Part shown: positions 11,397 to 23,166 of the stretch, piece after piece
Layout of the letters: each line of letters opens with the position of its first letter
Position numbering within the stretch: the stretch's first letter is position 1
NCBI GenBank assembly: GCA_032622095.1
Contig: CP136068.1
Coordinates: forward strand, 118,965,509 to 119,029,508
Direction of reading: 5' to 3'
DNA length: 64,000 nt
From: Siphonodentalium dalli
Lineage: Eukaryota > Mollusca > Scaphopoda > Gadilida > Siphonodentaliidae
The notes under the pieces: model-generated
The model's database searches: none
Seen by the model: only the letters and a program-made list of their open reading frames with translations
Told to the model about the DNA's origin: nothing
Position numbers and translations under genes: made by a program

Positions 11397-11843
11397 CCCT
11401 TTACCCAACAGAACGGCCCTGTGCCAATGCATTCTCTTATATATGCGAGTCGACCATAGGTCGCCTCGCATATATAAGAGAATGCATTGGCTTAACACAT
11501 ATTAAAAATGATAAAATTGTCAAAGAATGTAGAAAAATATTATAAAAAATGTAAGAAAAAATTATAAAATTGTTAAAGAATGTAAGAAAAAATGGTAAAA
11601 AGTGTTAAAAAAGAATTTTTGTTAGGCCAATGCATTCTCTTATATATGTGAGGCGACCTATGGTCGACTCGCATATATAAGAGAATGCATTGGCACAGGG
11701 CATAACTGTAACCATCACAATGTGGTCAATGAACCGGTTCCAATGATATCCATATTTGTATGGTGTTATTGAGACAGACCGAAGATATTTTAGGCTGTTG
11801 AAGCTTTATTTGGGCGTTTTTGGCCACTTTGTTGGGTAAAGGG
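11397..11843 (+). mobile_element. TTAA-flanked double-palindrome MITE, family P1 copy 1
   Basis: TTAA lies at both sides (11393-11396 and 11844-11847), with ends CCCTTTACCCAACA and TGTTGGGTAAAGGG. Two long near-perfect palindromes occur inside (about 11430-11492 and 11630-11694). Each runs from CCAATGCATTCTCTTATATA through a CGAC/GTCG centre back to the complement. No ORF of substance is present. The TTAA target and CCC start fit piggyBac-type MITEs. Confidence 0.85.
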
Positions 11844-11934
11844 TTAAACAAAAATCAATATAAAACAGAAACAATCACATACTAGTAATAGTAACATAAC
11901 TTTAACACCTCCCATACATGTAGATTAGACTCAC

Positions 11935-12043
11935 AAGATAGCTTTAACGACTCAGCTCTGATCATATACTCATTAGATTTGTCTAGTATGTTGGAAATCC
12001 TCGAGCCACCTTGAGACGCAGATAACAAGGCTTGAGCAGCCTC
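11935..12043 (-). CDS. CAPN7: Calpain-7 coding exon 2 (end of first MIT domain)
   Basis: This is a 109-nt exon on the minus strand between acceptor TTTTTGCAG and donor GTGAGT. It encodes EAAQALLSASQGGS, then ISNILDKSNEYMIRAESLKLS, and ends in phase 1. Animal calpain-7 has KEAAQALIYAEMAGSS followed by a helix with NEYLERVQAL at this position, so the match covers the third helix of the first MIT domain. Exon 1 ends in phase 0 and this exon starts in phase 0. Palindromic TTAA MITEs lie about 40 bp upstream and about 90 bp downstream, leaving little intron sequence for the splice signals. Confidence 0.87.
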
Positions 12044-12084
12044 CTGCAAAAATATAAGAACAATTTAATTGAATTCTACATTAA

Positions 12085-12484
12085 CCCTTTACCCAACAGA
12101 ACGGCCCTGTGCCAATGCATTCTCTTATATATGCGAGTCGACCATAGGTCGCCTCGCATATATAAGAGAATGCATTGGCTTAACACATTAAAAATTATAA
12201 AATTGTTAAAGAATGTAAGAAAAAATGGTAAAAAGTGTTAAAAAAAGATTTTTTTAGGCCAATGCATTCTCTTATATATGCGAGGCGACCTATGGTCGAC
12301 TCGCATATATAAGAGAATGTATTGGCACAGGGCATAATATAACCATCACAATGTGGTCAATGAGCCGGTTCCAATGATATCCATATTTGTATGGTTTTAT
12401 TGAGACAGACCCAAGATAATTTAGGCTGTTGCAGCTTTATTTGGCCGTTTTTGGCCGGTTTTGGCCGGTTTGTTGGGTAAAGGG
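12085..12484 (+). mobile_element. P1 MITE copy 2 (TTAA-flanked)
   Basis: It has the same ends and two palindromes as the 11397 copy, with TTAA at 12081-12084 and 12485-12488. It is in the same orientation and lies in CAPN7 intron 1, close to the exon 2 acceptor. Confidence 0.85.
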
Positions 12485-12488
12485 TTAA

Positions 12489-12990
12489 AGGCAGACATGT
12501 AATGTCCAGAATTTTTTTTAACGATCATTCACAAACTGAAAATGATCCAAATAAACGCAAATAAAATATATGATTTTTATTTTTACACCAGGGCTTTGTT
12601 TCGCTAACAATAGTAAATGAAATGTTCAAAATAGTCAGGGATGCGGGAGCTAGAGATGGAAACTACCTCACTTACCCTCTGCCAAGGTGGGAACAAATGG
12701 TGCATAAAGGCAATTATGTTAACAGCAATAAAAGTTGTGTAATGTTCAGAAAGCTAGATATGAATTGTTGCTCGTAAAAGACTTGAAATAAGTGTTCGAT
12801 CAGGAAAAATGTTGGGGTTTTTTTTTTGCATTTATGCTTTTCATCTGAACAAAAAATTTGCCTTTTTTCTGGAAGATGTGCCCGCTACAGCTTTACTTGT
12901 AGGTTGGTTGCTTGTGGCTCCCCTGAAAACAGTAAGCTTGAGAATTGGTCCCCTCTTTAGAATATCAAAGATGACACAAAGTGTACTCAC
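12489..12990. other. CAPN7 intron 1, nothing recognised
   Basis: Intron sequence between the P1 MITE and the exon 1 donor (GTGAGT, read on the minus strand from 12990). Confidence 0.55.
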
Positions 12991-13125
12991 AGTATAATAG
13001 AATATGGCTGTTTGGAAATCTGAGCTCTGGTCATACTGCACAGCTTTCTGAGCCAGTGTGACGGCATCCCTTTCAAGTAATGTCACATCTGCTCCATAAT
13101 TATTGCTATGGTCTGGATACGACAT
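12991..13125 (-). CDS. CAPN7: Calpain-7 coding exon 1 (start of first MIT domain)
   Basis: An ATG at 13125-13123 opens 45 codons beginning MSYPDHSNNYGADVT, then LLERDAVTLAQKAVQYDQ and QTAIFYYT. The donor GTGAGT at 12990 follows. Animal calpain-7 begins with a few residues and then TALERDAVQFARLAVQRD and EAVFYYKEAAQAL, so the match is direct and continues into exon 2 (EAAQAL). The predicted protein is about ten residues longer at the N-terminus than the human one. The reading frame continues past the donor only into intron. Together the four exons give 137 residues covering both MIT domains, which recruit the protease to ESCRT-III. Confidence 0.88.
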
Positions 13126-13330
13126 GGCTTATCTATCAGTTCGCAGCTAACCAGTGTCAGCATCAAATGGAGCCACCATCATCGGCGAAAACTGTAATAG
13201 AACCAGCATCAGCACATTGTGTTCAAGTCTGACATTTTCAGAATGAGGTCCCCAGAGGGTGAATTTAGTGACGGCAGACTATCGTCACCAAATTCACCCT
13301 CTGCAGACCTCATTCTGAAAATGTCACACT
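13126..13330 (-). promoter_or_regulatory. CAPN7 5' flank with half hAT MITE
   Basis: This is the upstream side of the CAPN7 ATG. About 100 bp upstream sits one palindromic arm of the CAAGCCT-family MITE (about 13229-13328, GAATGAGGTCCCCAGAGGG and its complement). A transcription start cannot be placed from sequence alone. Confidence 0.4.
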
Positions 13331-14034
13331 ATATCCATTTAATAGTTTATAGTGATGTTGACAGGACGTGACTGCTGTCTGCACTGTCAGGGACAAATCT
13401 AGAGAATTCAAATTGGGAGTCAGTTGACTGTAACAATGGCTGAAGCTTAATTAACACCCCAACATCACCCTTCTATGATCCAATAAGTATCATGCAACAA
13501 AAGAGCCCATTTATAAAACCATTATGGCTGTTGGGACATATGCATACTGGTATACAGGGCTTAAATTCTGTTGGAAGTGAGGATAAACAAAATAGATTAA
13601 GACTTTTTGATAAATGAAAATAACGAGAGGCCGATCACGATTGGCAGATGTTTAACCCATACCTTGGCGATACCGATTAGCTATTTTAATAAATCCTTAC
13701 ACCAACCTTTTCATGAGTGCAAAAGGTTCAACAATTCACACCTTACTATTAGGGTCACAAGTGGAATCAGACTTATTGGGCATCTTGCTCACATAAACAC
13801 AATAGGAACATGGATGTGGCATTCAATTTCAACCTATTAGGTCACGCCAACACAGATATGTCTTATAGAGTGATAAATCTAATTAAGCTCAATCCATAGT
13901 CAGAGAGAAGCACCATAGCAGTTAAAGACAAAATAGTTAAGATATTAAGTAGATAAACATCATAGCAACTCCATTTATTTGCTTATTACATTGGAATGTG
14001 AGACATAACATATTATGTTTTATTTTATTATTGT
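13331..14034. other. Intergenic, nothing recognised
   Basis: No coding, RNA or repeat feature was recognised. The short plus-strand ORF at 13607 has no family resemblance. Confidence 0.45.
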
Positions 14035-15407
14035 TTTTTTTATTATGTTTTGTGTTAGCTGCATATTAAAAATTCATGGGATCATTTATATGGGAGAAAA
14101 GGGTTAATATTTCCCATTCAAAACCAATCAATACCTGAACAACTATACAAGTGAGGGATGCCTAGACCTGGATATAAAATGATTGATAATGATTGGATAT
14201 AAAATGTTTTAATGCAGAATTTTCAGATAGCTAGAGGTAGGATATGAGATTGGTCAGATTGAAAATATTAGATTCATTACATTGGATAGCATACTGTATG
14301 ACTATGGAATGGGGTAAGTTAATTTTCTTCTATTAGACTAAGCTGATCATTGGAAAGATATAATGTACGTAAACAGCGGATATATAATTAAAGTTATGGT
14401 TAATATTTTCAAAACCATTCAATCGATACCAAAATCGATACAGGTGAAGAATGTGTCATCATTAACATGGATGCAATTATTTATATAGTGATCGTGTGAA
14501 AAATATTTAGTTAATATCACTTTGTGTCAACAGGATTGGTGGAGGATGTTAATATTTTTAAGCAAATAAACCAAATGACCCGCACTATGCAGGTTAGGGG
14601 TGTGTTATCATAAACTATGCCAAGAACTATAAACATAATCAATGGAAATATTTGAGTTATGAAATCAGATAGAATGGGGTTAATCGTACCCAAACTAATG
14701 CACTGATAAAAACAAAAAGTCTATAAAAAGCATGTCAATGGATTTAGAAACCCATACAATAAGTCAGTCTCTAATGTCATGAGCCTGTTTCAATAAAGGG
14801 GTTAACTTAATATTGCACAGAAAGCAGAATAGACCAGAGAGTCATCAATCACAGTTTTTATCAACAGACTCTGTGAGCCATGCTATCTATCTAGTGTCCA
14901 GCTAAACATAAGTCATTGCCAATAATACACTCTCTGTGTTATAAGAACTTCTCTTCTAAGCTCACAGTGCAGGCATTAATTACATTATCAGTTGCTTGAA
15001 TTTTAAATGGCCATAACTCTGTTAAAATATATCGGATCGAACTCAAATTTGAACTTGATCTGTATTTCGGGGTGAGGACCATATGTACTAAATTTGGTGC
15101 GGATCAGATGAAAACTATTTCAGTCAACACAGCTTGGATGAATTCTATTTAAAAACAAGAGCAGAAAGGGTTAACTAAACGAAACCAATCACCATACAGA
15201 TGAAGAACGTGCTAAGAAAAACCTAGGTAAGAAATATGAGGCATATCAGAAGAAAATTGTTTGACTTAGATGCACCAGATAGCATTTGTGTGCAGGGTTA
15301 ATTATTTTCTAAACCGATCAACCAATCGATACCAAAAACTATAGTATACAGGTGATGTGTGTGTCATCATAAACATACATATCAAATATGAACACAATCG
15401 GACAAAA
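14035..15407. repeat. Segment A of a tandem segmental duplication
   Basis: This 1.37-kb stretch is nearly identical to 17610-18981. Internally it holds diverged units with words such as ATCGATACCAAAA, ACAGGTGA and GTGTCATCATAAAC, in the style of the hairpin-ended tandem-repeat families. No exon was recognised. Confidence 0.85.
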
Positions 15408-15740
15408 ACTACTTTGGTTACAGCATCGGATAGCTCATGCCGATGTACGGATGCAAAGTGTTAATAATTTCTAAACTGATCAACCGATCGATACAAAAAG
15501 ATATACAGGTGAGGAGTGTGTCATCATAAACATGCATATAAAATTTTAGCACGATCCGATAACAAATATTTGAGTAATTGAATCAGATAGGAAGTGTCTA
15601 CGGACAGACCTCTTTTTAAACCCCCTACCCTAAAGTTTTTTTCATGGTTTTCAAAAAAATCTATTGAATTTTTTCTCCAAAAATTTCAAAAACACATTAA
15701 GGTGACATTTCAACATCTCAGAATAGGTTGATTTCTTGGA
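15408..15740. repeat. Continuation of the repeat in segment A
   Basis: The same unit words (AACCGATCGATAC-like, ACAGGTGAGGAGTGTGTCAT) continue past the end of the duplicated segment. This suggests the missing part was deleted from the second copy, not inserted into the first. Confidence 0.55.
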
Positions 15741-15741
15741 A

Positions 15742-16584
15742 ACGGGCCAGCTCGCCCCAGGGCCCACTCGCCCCAGTCGACCTGGGCCAGCTCGCCCCAA
15801 GCCAGCTCGCCCCGGGCCAACTCGGTCAAAGGAATAATGTCTTGTTTAAGTTGTTTTCTTTGGTGTCGTTTTGCTTGCTGTCTCTCTCTCCCTCTCCCCC
15901 TTCTCTCTCTCTAAGACAAAGGGTTGTCGGGAGATAGATTGAATAGTTTGGTAGTAGTGATAATTATTTATTTCGCTGATAACAAGAATAAAAACATAAG
16001 AACATTTATATATATATAACATGAACTTGAATGAATATGAAAAATTACGTCAAGCACTAATGCGACCTTCCCAGTGGGCTGCCGGATCGAGAATTGATGT
16101 CAGATGTGAGATTGTGATTTGGGGGGCTAACCCCGGGATGGTGGAATAGACCGAGTGGTCTACTCCTTCACCCCTCATTTTCAGAGCTTTATTATAATAA
16201 TCGTAAAAACAAAAATAATAATTGCACTGCTTAGCCTTATATACTAGTACTGTATTATCACACGTTCTGAAGCCATCTCACCCTCTGAAGTGTGAGGTGT
16301 GATTAGTCGACTGGTTACTGTGTAAACAACCTGCTTCTATTGTTTTGATAGGATAGGAATGGGGACAATAACGGCTTCTAAGGGTTTCCCACACTCCAGA
16401 GATAGTGAAATGAACTCAGAGAATCAGAGAAACTTTAATATCCAGAATGTGAAAACAGTTCATTATTGTTATTTATGAATTCGACGGTTCGTCGTTCAAA
16501 CAAGCGATCTATATTTGGTATAGCTGGGCCAGCTCCCCCCAAAAACTGCCTGGGGGCGAGTGGGCCCTGGGGCGAGTGGGCCCG
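15742..16584. mobile_element. Element with GGGCC-rich inverted ends
   Basis: The left end is built from repeats of GGGCCAGCTCGCCCCA and GGGCCCACTCGCCCCA. The right end (about 16520-16584) carries the inverse, GGGGCGAGTGGGCCC twice. The ends therefore form inverted repeats made of tandem ~15-bp units around about 700 bp of AT-rich interior without a transposase ORF. I cannot assign a superfamily. Confidence 0.6.
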
Positions 16585-16857
16585 GATACGATTTCTTAGT
16601 AAAAGTATTGTGTAATAATAAAATTTATACAAAAATAATCAAAAGTAGTTTTATGTCAATTTTGCTGAGTATAATACGCACATGAAAAGTAATAACAATA
16701 TGTCAAAGCATACATGTATACATCTGAACGGATCCTGCGTGAGTACCAATACAGATACAGATACAGGATAAAAACAATAATCAAAAAAATTAAATATCAA
16801 ATTGAAGGATTCAAGCAAACCTACCAATCCTATTTTTGTCCTGAACACTATCTCAAT

Positions 16858-17611
16858 CAAATTAAGTGGATTTAATCCAATATAATTAATGGGGCCGACT
16901 TCTCTGGGGCCGTCTTCTTGCGGGCCGTCTTCGCATGGGGCTTACTTTTCCAGATCGTAGTACCAGTAGGCCACCAGTGCCGTGATATTTAGCTCCAGGG
17001 AAGCTCTAAAGATTTACACTCTTTAGAGCTTCAGATTGGGTCAGTAGTGGCCGGATCTGATGCTCATACCTTTTCTAATTAAAGGCGACAAAGGACTCCT
17101 GGTCGCAGATTCTGCTTGGTTCTCTTATTATGGTGACAATAAAGACAAGATTCCACCAAAAGTTCCGAAATCCGCGCCTTCATGAGCTAAAATAAAGACT
17201 TTTGTCATTTGTGCAAAAGAAATTGTTGTCTGTCTGTTTACGGAAGCGATATTTCACCACATGTTAATGCTGTTTGTCATGCGCAGTTCAATGTTTCATG
17301 ATGGTCAATAAAACGTGTACTCCACCCCGAAGACGACTGTTGGAAATGTGTTCTTGGAAGATATTATGGAAAAACTAAATTCTTTTGCTAAATGTTATGC
17401 TACTATGCCAATTTATTACATATGTAATAAAAATATTACCGAAAAATTATCAACATATACTTTTTAATAGAATTGTTGCTTCGAAAATATACTATTTAAA
17501 ACGTGTACTCCAAGCCAGAATGAGAAAAAGTGTAGCCGAGTTAGATCATGCTTTATTACCCACTTCTACAAAATGTTGTATTATACTTTCAACAAGTTGT
17601 AGAAATATATT
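16858..17611. repeat. Segment C, first copy
   Basis: It is nearly identical to 18978-19731, and most of it reappears inverted at 20690-21279. It starts with repeated GGGGCCGACTTC / GGGGCCGTCTTC units. The small ORF it carries (three copies in the window) is preserved only because the copies are recent. Confidence 0.85.
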
Positions 17612-18981
17612 TTTTATTATGTTTTGTGTTAGCTGCATATTAAAAATTCATGGGATCATTTATATGGGAGAAAAGGGTTAATATTTCCCATTCAAAACCA
17701 ATCAATACCTGAACAACTATACAAGTGAGGGATGCCTAGACCTGGATATAAAATGATTGATAATGATTGGATATAAAATGTTTTAATGCAGAATTTTCAG
17801 ATAGCTAGAGGTAGGATATGAGATTGGTCAGATTGAAAATATTAGATTCATTACATTGGATAGCATACTGTATGACTATGGAATGGGGTAAGTTAATTTT
17901 CTTCTATTAGACTAAGCTGATCATTGGAAAGATATAATGTACGTAAACAGCGGATATATAATTAAAGTTATGGTTAATATTTTCAAAACCATTCAATCGA
18001 TACCAAAATCTATACAGGTGAAGAATGTGTCATCATTAACATGGATGCAATTATTTATATAGTGATCGTGTGAAAAATATTTAGTTAATATCACTTTGTG
18101 TCAACAGGATTGGTGGAGGATGTTAATATTTTTAAGCAAATAAACCAAATGACCCCCACTATGCAGGTTAGGGGTGGGTTATCATAAACTATGCCAAGAA
18201 CTATAAACATAATCAATGGAAATATTTGAGTTATGAAATCAGATAGAATGGGGTTAATCGTACCCAAACTAATGCACTGATAAAAACAAAAAGTCTATAA
18301 AAAGCATGTCATTGGATTTAGAAACCCATACAATAAGTCAGTCTCTAATGTCATGAGCCTGTTTCAATAAAGGGGTTAACTTAATATTGCACAGAAAGCA
18401 GAATAGACCAGAGAGTCATCAATCACAGTTTTTATCAACAGACTCTGTGAGCCATGCTATCTATCTAGTGTCCAGCTAAACATAAGTCATTGCCAATAAT
18501 ACACTCTCTGTGTTATAAGAACTTCTCTTCTAAGCTCACAGTGCAGGCATTAATTACATTATCAGTTGCTTGAATTTTAAATGGCCATAACTCTGTTAAA
18601 ATATATCGGATCAAACTCAAATTTGAACTTGATCTGTATTTCGGGGTGAGGACCATATGTACTAAATTTGGTGCTGATCAGATGAAAACTATTTCAGTCA
18701 ACACAGCATGGATGAATTATATTTAAAAACAAGAGCAGAAAGGGTTAACTAAACGAAACCAATAACCATACAGATGAAGAACGTGCTAAGAAAAACCTAG
18801 GTAAGAAATATGAGGCATATCAGAAGAAAATTGTTTGACTTAGATGCACCAGATAGCATTTGTGTGCAGGGTTAATTATTTTCTAAACCGATCAACCAAT
18901 CGATACCAAAAACTATAGTATACAGGTGATGTGTGTGTCATCATAAACATACATATCAAATATGAACACAATCGGACAAAA
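17610..18981. repeat. Segment A, second copy
   Basis: Near-identical to 14035-15407. It is joined directly to segment C on both sides, so the order is A, X, C, A', C', with X (15408-16857) missing from the second unit. Confidence 0.85.
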
Positions 18982-19731
18982 TTAAGTGGATTTAATCCAA
19001 TATAATTAATGGGGCCGACTTCTCTGGGGCCGTCTTCTTGCGGGCCGTCTTCGCATGGGGCTTACTTTTCCAGATCGTAGTACCAGTAGGCCACCAGTGC
19101 CGTGATATTTAGCTCCAGGGAAGCTCTAAAGATTTACACTCTTTAGAGCTTCAGATTGGGTCAGTAGTGGCCGGATCTGATGCTCATACCTTTTCTAATT
19201 AAAGGCGACAAAGGACTCCTGGTCGCAGATTCTGCTTGGTTCTCTTATTATGGTGACAATAAAGACAAGATTCCACCAAAAGTTCCGAAATCCGCGCCTT
19301 CATGAGCTAAAATAAAGACTTTTGTCATTTGTGCAAAAGAAATTGTTGTCTGTCTGTTTACGGAAGCGATATTTCACCACATGTTAATGCTGTTTGTCAT
19401 GCGCAGTTCAATGTTTCATGATGGTCAATAAAACGTGTACTCCACCCCGAAGACGACTGTTGGAAATGTGTACTTGGAAGATATTATGGAAAAACTAAAT
19501 TCTTTTGCTAAATGTTATGCTACTATGCCAATTTATTACATATGTAATAAAAATATTACCGAAAAATTATCAACATATACTTTTTAATAGAATTGTTGCT
19601 TCGAAAATATACTATTTAAAACGTGTACTCCAAGCCAGAATGAGAAAAAGTGTAGCCGAGTTAGATCATGCTTTATTACCCACTTCTACAAAATGTTGTA
19701 TTATACTTTCAACAAGTTGTAGAAATATATT
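18978..19731. repeat. Segment C, second copy
   Basis: Near-identical to 16858-17611. It continues without a break into the left arm of the long inverted repeat. Confidence 0.85.
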
Positions 19732-21279
19732 GGTGATATGAAGTAATTATTTTATTCAGTGAAACATAATCAGTTCTCACATTTGTCATGCATGGTGTCA
19801 AAAATGACATAATCACATCGTCGCGCATTGATAGCTGCGCGAACTGTGTTTGTATTCTAACACCCATAAGGTTTGCTTTCGTGTGCCTATTGCGTATATA
19901 TATACAATAACAACATTTGTTCAAAATAAGCTTTAGTTATCAGAATCGATTTACTGCAACAGACTAATGCTATAAACCAGTCAACTGTATGGTAAAAAAA
20001 AGTCTCAAAACTTGTTAGGCCTATTTATGAACAATAAAATGGCGATATATTATCACTAAAGTGTCACTAAATAGGTTATTATAATTAGCGTTTGTTTCGC
20101 TAATATGAAAACATGTTACACCTAAAAATATTTGCTTTTGGAAAAGAGCATTCCGTGTGAGTCTATTCCTGATATGGTATAAATAAATAGCGTTTGTTTC
20201 ACTACTGTGCGAACAACGGACGACCAGATGATGGTGCAAGTTTGTAGCTGTTAGTGCAGGGGGAAAACCAGGACAAAGAAAACTATAACAAAACGGCTAC
20301 CATGAAGTCTGCTTATCCCAATCCCAGATACAGGACGAGAGTAGGTACCGTAATTAAACTGAACAAATAGACACTGAATGAAAAAAAAAACCCCGATATT
20401 GGCCAAATGTATGAGTCGGATCCGGAGTAGGGCAGTAGGCCTACACTTTTTAATGCTATTTCGATGTACACTTTATTATAATAGGAGAATGATTGTTTTG
20501 TTCAAGTTTTAATGAAGTTAACAATGGTATAAGTATATATACCGTATAGTGATGCAATTATACCATATATCTTCCGAGTACCGGTACCGGTATACACACA
20601 ATTTCCCCGAGTCGGCGTCAGGGCCGGAGTATGTCATTTTTTGACACCATGACAAATGTGAGAACTGATTATGTTTCACTGAATAAAATAATTACTTCAT
20701 ATCACCAATATATTTCTACAACTTGTTGAAAGTATAATACAACATTTTGTAGAAGTGGGTAATAAAGCATGATCTAACTCGGCTACACTTTTTCTCATTC
20801 TGGCTTGGAGTACACGTTTTAAATAGTATATTTTCGAAGCAACAATTCTATTAAAAAGTATATGTTGATAATTTTTCAGTAATATTTTTATTACATATGT
20901 AATAAATTGGCATAGTAGCATAACATTTAGCAAAAGAATTTAGTTTTTCCATAATATCTTCCAAGTACACATTTCCAACAGTCGTCTTCGGGGTGGAGTA
21001 CACGTTTTATTGACCATCATGAAACATTGAACTGCGCATGACAAACAGCATTAACATGTGGTGAAATATCGCTTCCGTAAACAGACAGACAACAATTTCT
21101 TTTGCACAAATGACAAAAGTCTTTATTTTAGCTCATGAAGGCGCGGATTTCGGAACTTTTGGTGGAATCTTGTCTTTATTGTCACCATAATAAGAGAACC
21201 AAGCAGAATCTGCGACCAGGAGTCCTTTGTCGCCTGTAATTAGAAAAGGTATGAGCATCAGATCCGGCCACTACTGACG
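19161..21279. repeat. Long inverted repeat, ~650-bp arms
   Basis: The left arm, 19161-19810, is the reverse complement of 20627-21279. The central spacer, 19811-20626, is unique in this window and has no recognised gene. The arms run from GTCAGTAGTGGCCGGATCTG to the TGACACCATG-type centre. It could be a fold-back element or the result of an inverted duplication. Confidence 0.8.
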
Positions 21280-21967
21280 AGATCTGAGTCTCATACATGT
21301 GTATATCATGTATGTGACTCAACTGGGTCTACGTGATATTGGTAAATCGAAATTAGGATATGGCTTTTTTAATCTAACGAAAACTCATACTTTGTACAAC
21401 CAATGGTAATCACTCACGGCGTTTAATAATCCTGATATAGACTTATTGCTTATGGGTGTCTGAATAGTACAATTGTAAACCATATACCATGAGAAATTTA
21501 GGTTTGTTTAGCCACAAATTTCCGAATTTCCTGCTTGGTTGTTAAAAACGTACTGAAGCTGAAGCGTACCAACATCAGTAAGGTACGTCATTTACACAAA
21601 TACAATTTATTGCACTATGTAAACAAAACACCAAACACAGAAGTATATTAATAAATAAAGTATGCTATACTCTACCTGATATCCTGGACAAAACAACACT
21701 GAACAATAACCAGGAACTTATGATACAGCTAGCAATTTAGACTAATTCAGACCGAACTCTGTATTTCCGAGTCAGTGCAGGAACCATGCAATTCTGGTTA
21801 TAAACTCAGTAGTCATCCATACTTGCATGGGAGCATGTAGTACTGAGTTCTACATCTACATCTACGGTATACCCCATACCCTCAATGAACTGATGACTAC
21901 ATGTATGTGAGGGGGCGCATGAATAAAATATATCTATATGGAAAAAGAATAAAAAAAATTATTATTA
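21280..21967. other. Intergenic, nothing recognised
   Basis: No gene or clear repeat. A loose inverted stretch around 21795-21905 (CAGTAGTCAT and ATGACTAC) is weak. Confidence 0.4.
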
Positions 21968-21971
21968 TTAA

Positions 21972-22455
21972 GGGCCCATCTAATGTTCGAGTCACCGATT
22001 ATTTATTTGTTTATGGTGCCTTGATATACGGTTTTAATAACAACATATTATTAAGATACTATAATTCATCACCGTTTGGAACGTCTGTGTCTCAGACGGT
22101 GGCCATAGAGCACAGGTAATAGAAAATTGCTGAATTCATAGAAACATTTCCCCCGTTTCGCTACCAGAATACAACATAATTCAAACTAAGATATAGAGTT
22201 AATCCCCTTCCATTGAAAATAATACACTTTGTTGACTCGTCCATGGCTCAATAGACTTTGTAATGAATGTCCAGATGAAACTTAAGCACAGAAAACACGT
22301 CGGTACCCCAACAAAACCAACATATTCACAGTTTATTACACCGGGAGGAAAAGATTATAATACAATATTTTGGAGCTTACTCTTTCAAATGGTATATATA
22401 CTATGGCATGTATTTTATACAATGTGATCTGGGGGTTCGAAAATTAAGTGGGCCA
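21972..22455 (-). mobile_element. TTAA-flanked element, family G copy 2
   Basis: Reverse-oriented relative of 10625-11392 with TTAA at 21968-21971 and 22456-22459. It lacks the inner hairpin-ended insertion, so it shows the pre-insertion state. Confidence 0.75.
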
Positions 22456-22744
22456 TTAAGGATGCCATCCACAATTAGAGGTTTCTGGTGCTTAAGCTCA
22501 CCCGATTGGCTTTCCATCCGAATGGTTATTTATAACATTTCACACTCTCTGTACGTGTCTACCTTATCTTGCTATTTTCACCGTTTTCATATAACTTTGG
22601 GGTGGGTCCCTAATTGCCCTTGAAAAAACACTTGTGTTGGAGGGGTGGGTGTCCGAGATCGGAACTGAAAAAGACTTGCCTTCCCGGGGTGGTGGGTCCC
22701 AAAACAAAAAAATCAACCTTCTTTCCTGAATTTTTTTTATCCTA

Positions 22745-23060
22745 GCCCCCCCCCCCCCCGGAAATATTGCTGATTGCTGCCAATCCATATTTCCGACTAA
22801 ATCCTGAAAAGTTCCACTTAAAGATGCATAATCTGATTAAGCGCCCCTCAATTAATATTTATTTGGATTCGGGGGGGGGGGGGTAAAATATTTGATTCGA
22901 GTCGAGGAACCCAGCTTTCAAAGCTCAAAGTTATTAGATGACGATTTTTTAAAATCTATTATTTTCCACAATCGAGACTCATTAGTGGCCCAGTATTTGA
23001 GTAATTTGAGTACCTTTAATTATATGTTGTGGTTAAAGGGTCATTTACTGTGGGCATTAT
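22745..23060. mobile_element. Decayed TA-type MITE split by a TTAA element (family H)
   Basis: The left piece, about 22760-22817, carries ATTTCCGACTAAATCCTGAAA. The right piece, about 23019-23060, carries TGTGGTTAAAGGGTCATTTA and GGGCATTATTA. These are the two parts of the TA-type palindromic MITE seen intact at 37684. Between them, 22822-23014 is a TTAA-bounded family H copy with a poly-G run. Confidence 0.6.
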
Positions 23061-23119
23061 TATAGGCATTATTTCGTGTGTTAAATTAGTAAATTTCGTT
23101 ATAATATAATCTATATATA

Positions 23120-23135
23120 TATTTTGAGAACTACG

Positions 23136-23166
<31 letters not shown>

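Noticed and set aside
12809-12997. Plus-strand ORF opposite CAPN7 exon 1
   Set aside because: It is a shadow of the intron 1/exon 1 region, while the minus strand has the MIT-domain match and donor site.
17385-20933. Three identical ORFs starting MLNVMLLCQFITYV
   Set aside because: They lie in the duplicated and inverted segment C. Conservation reflects recent copying of the DNA, and no protein family was recognised.
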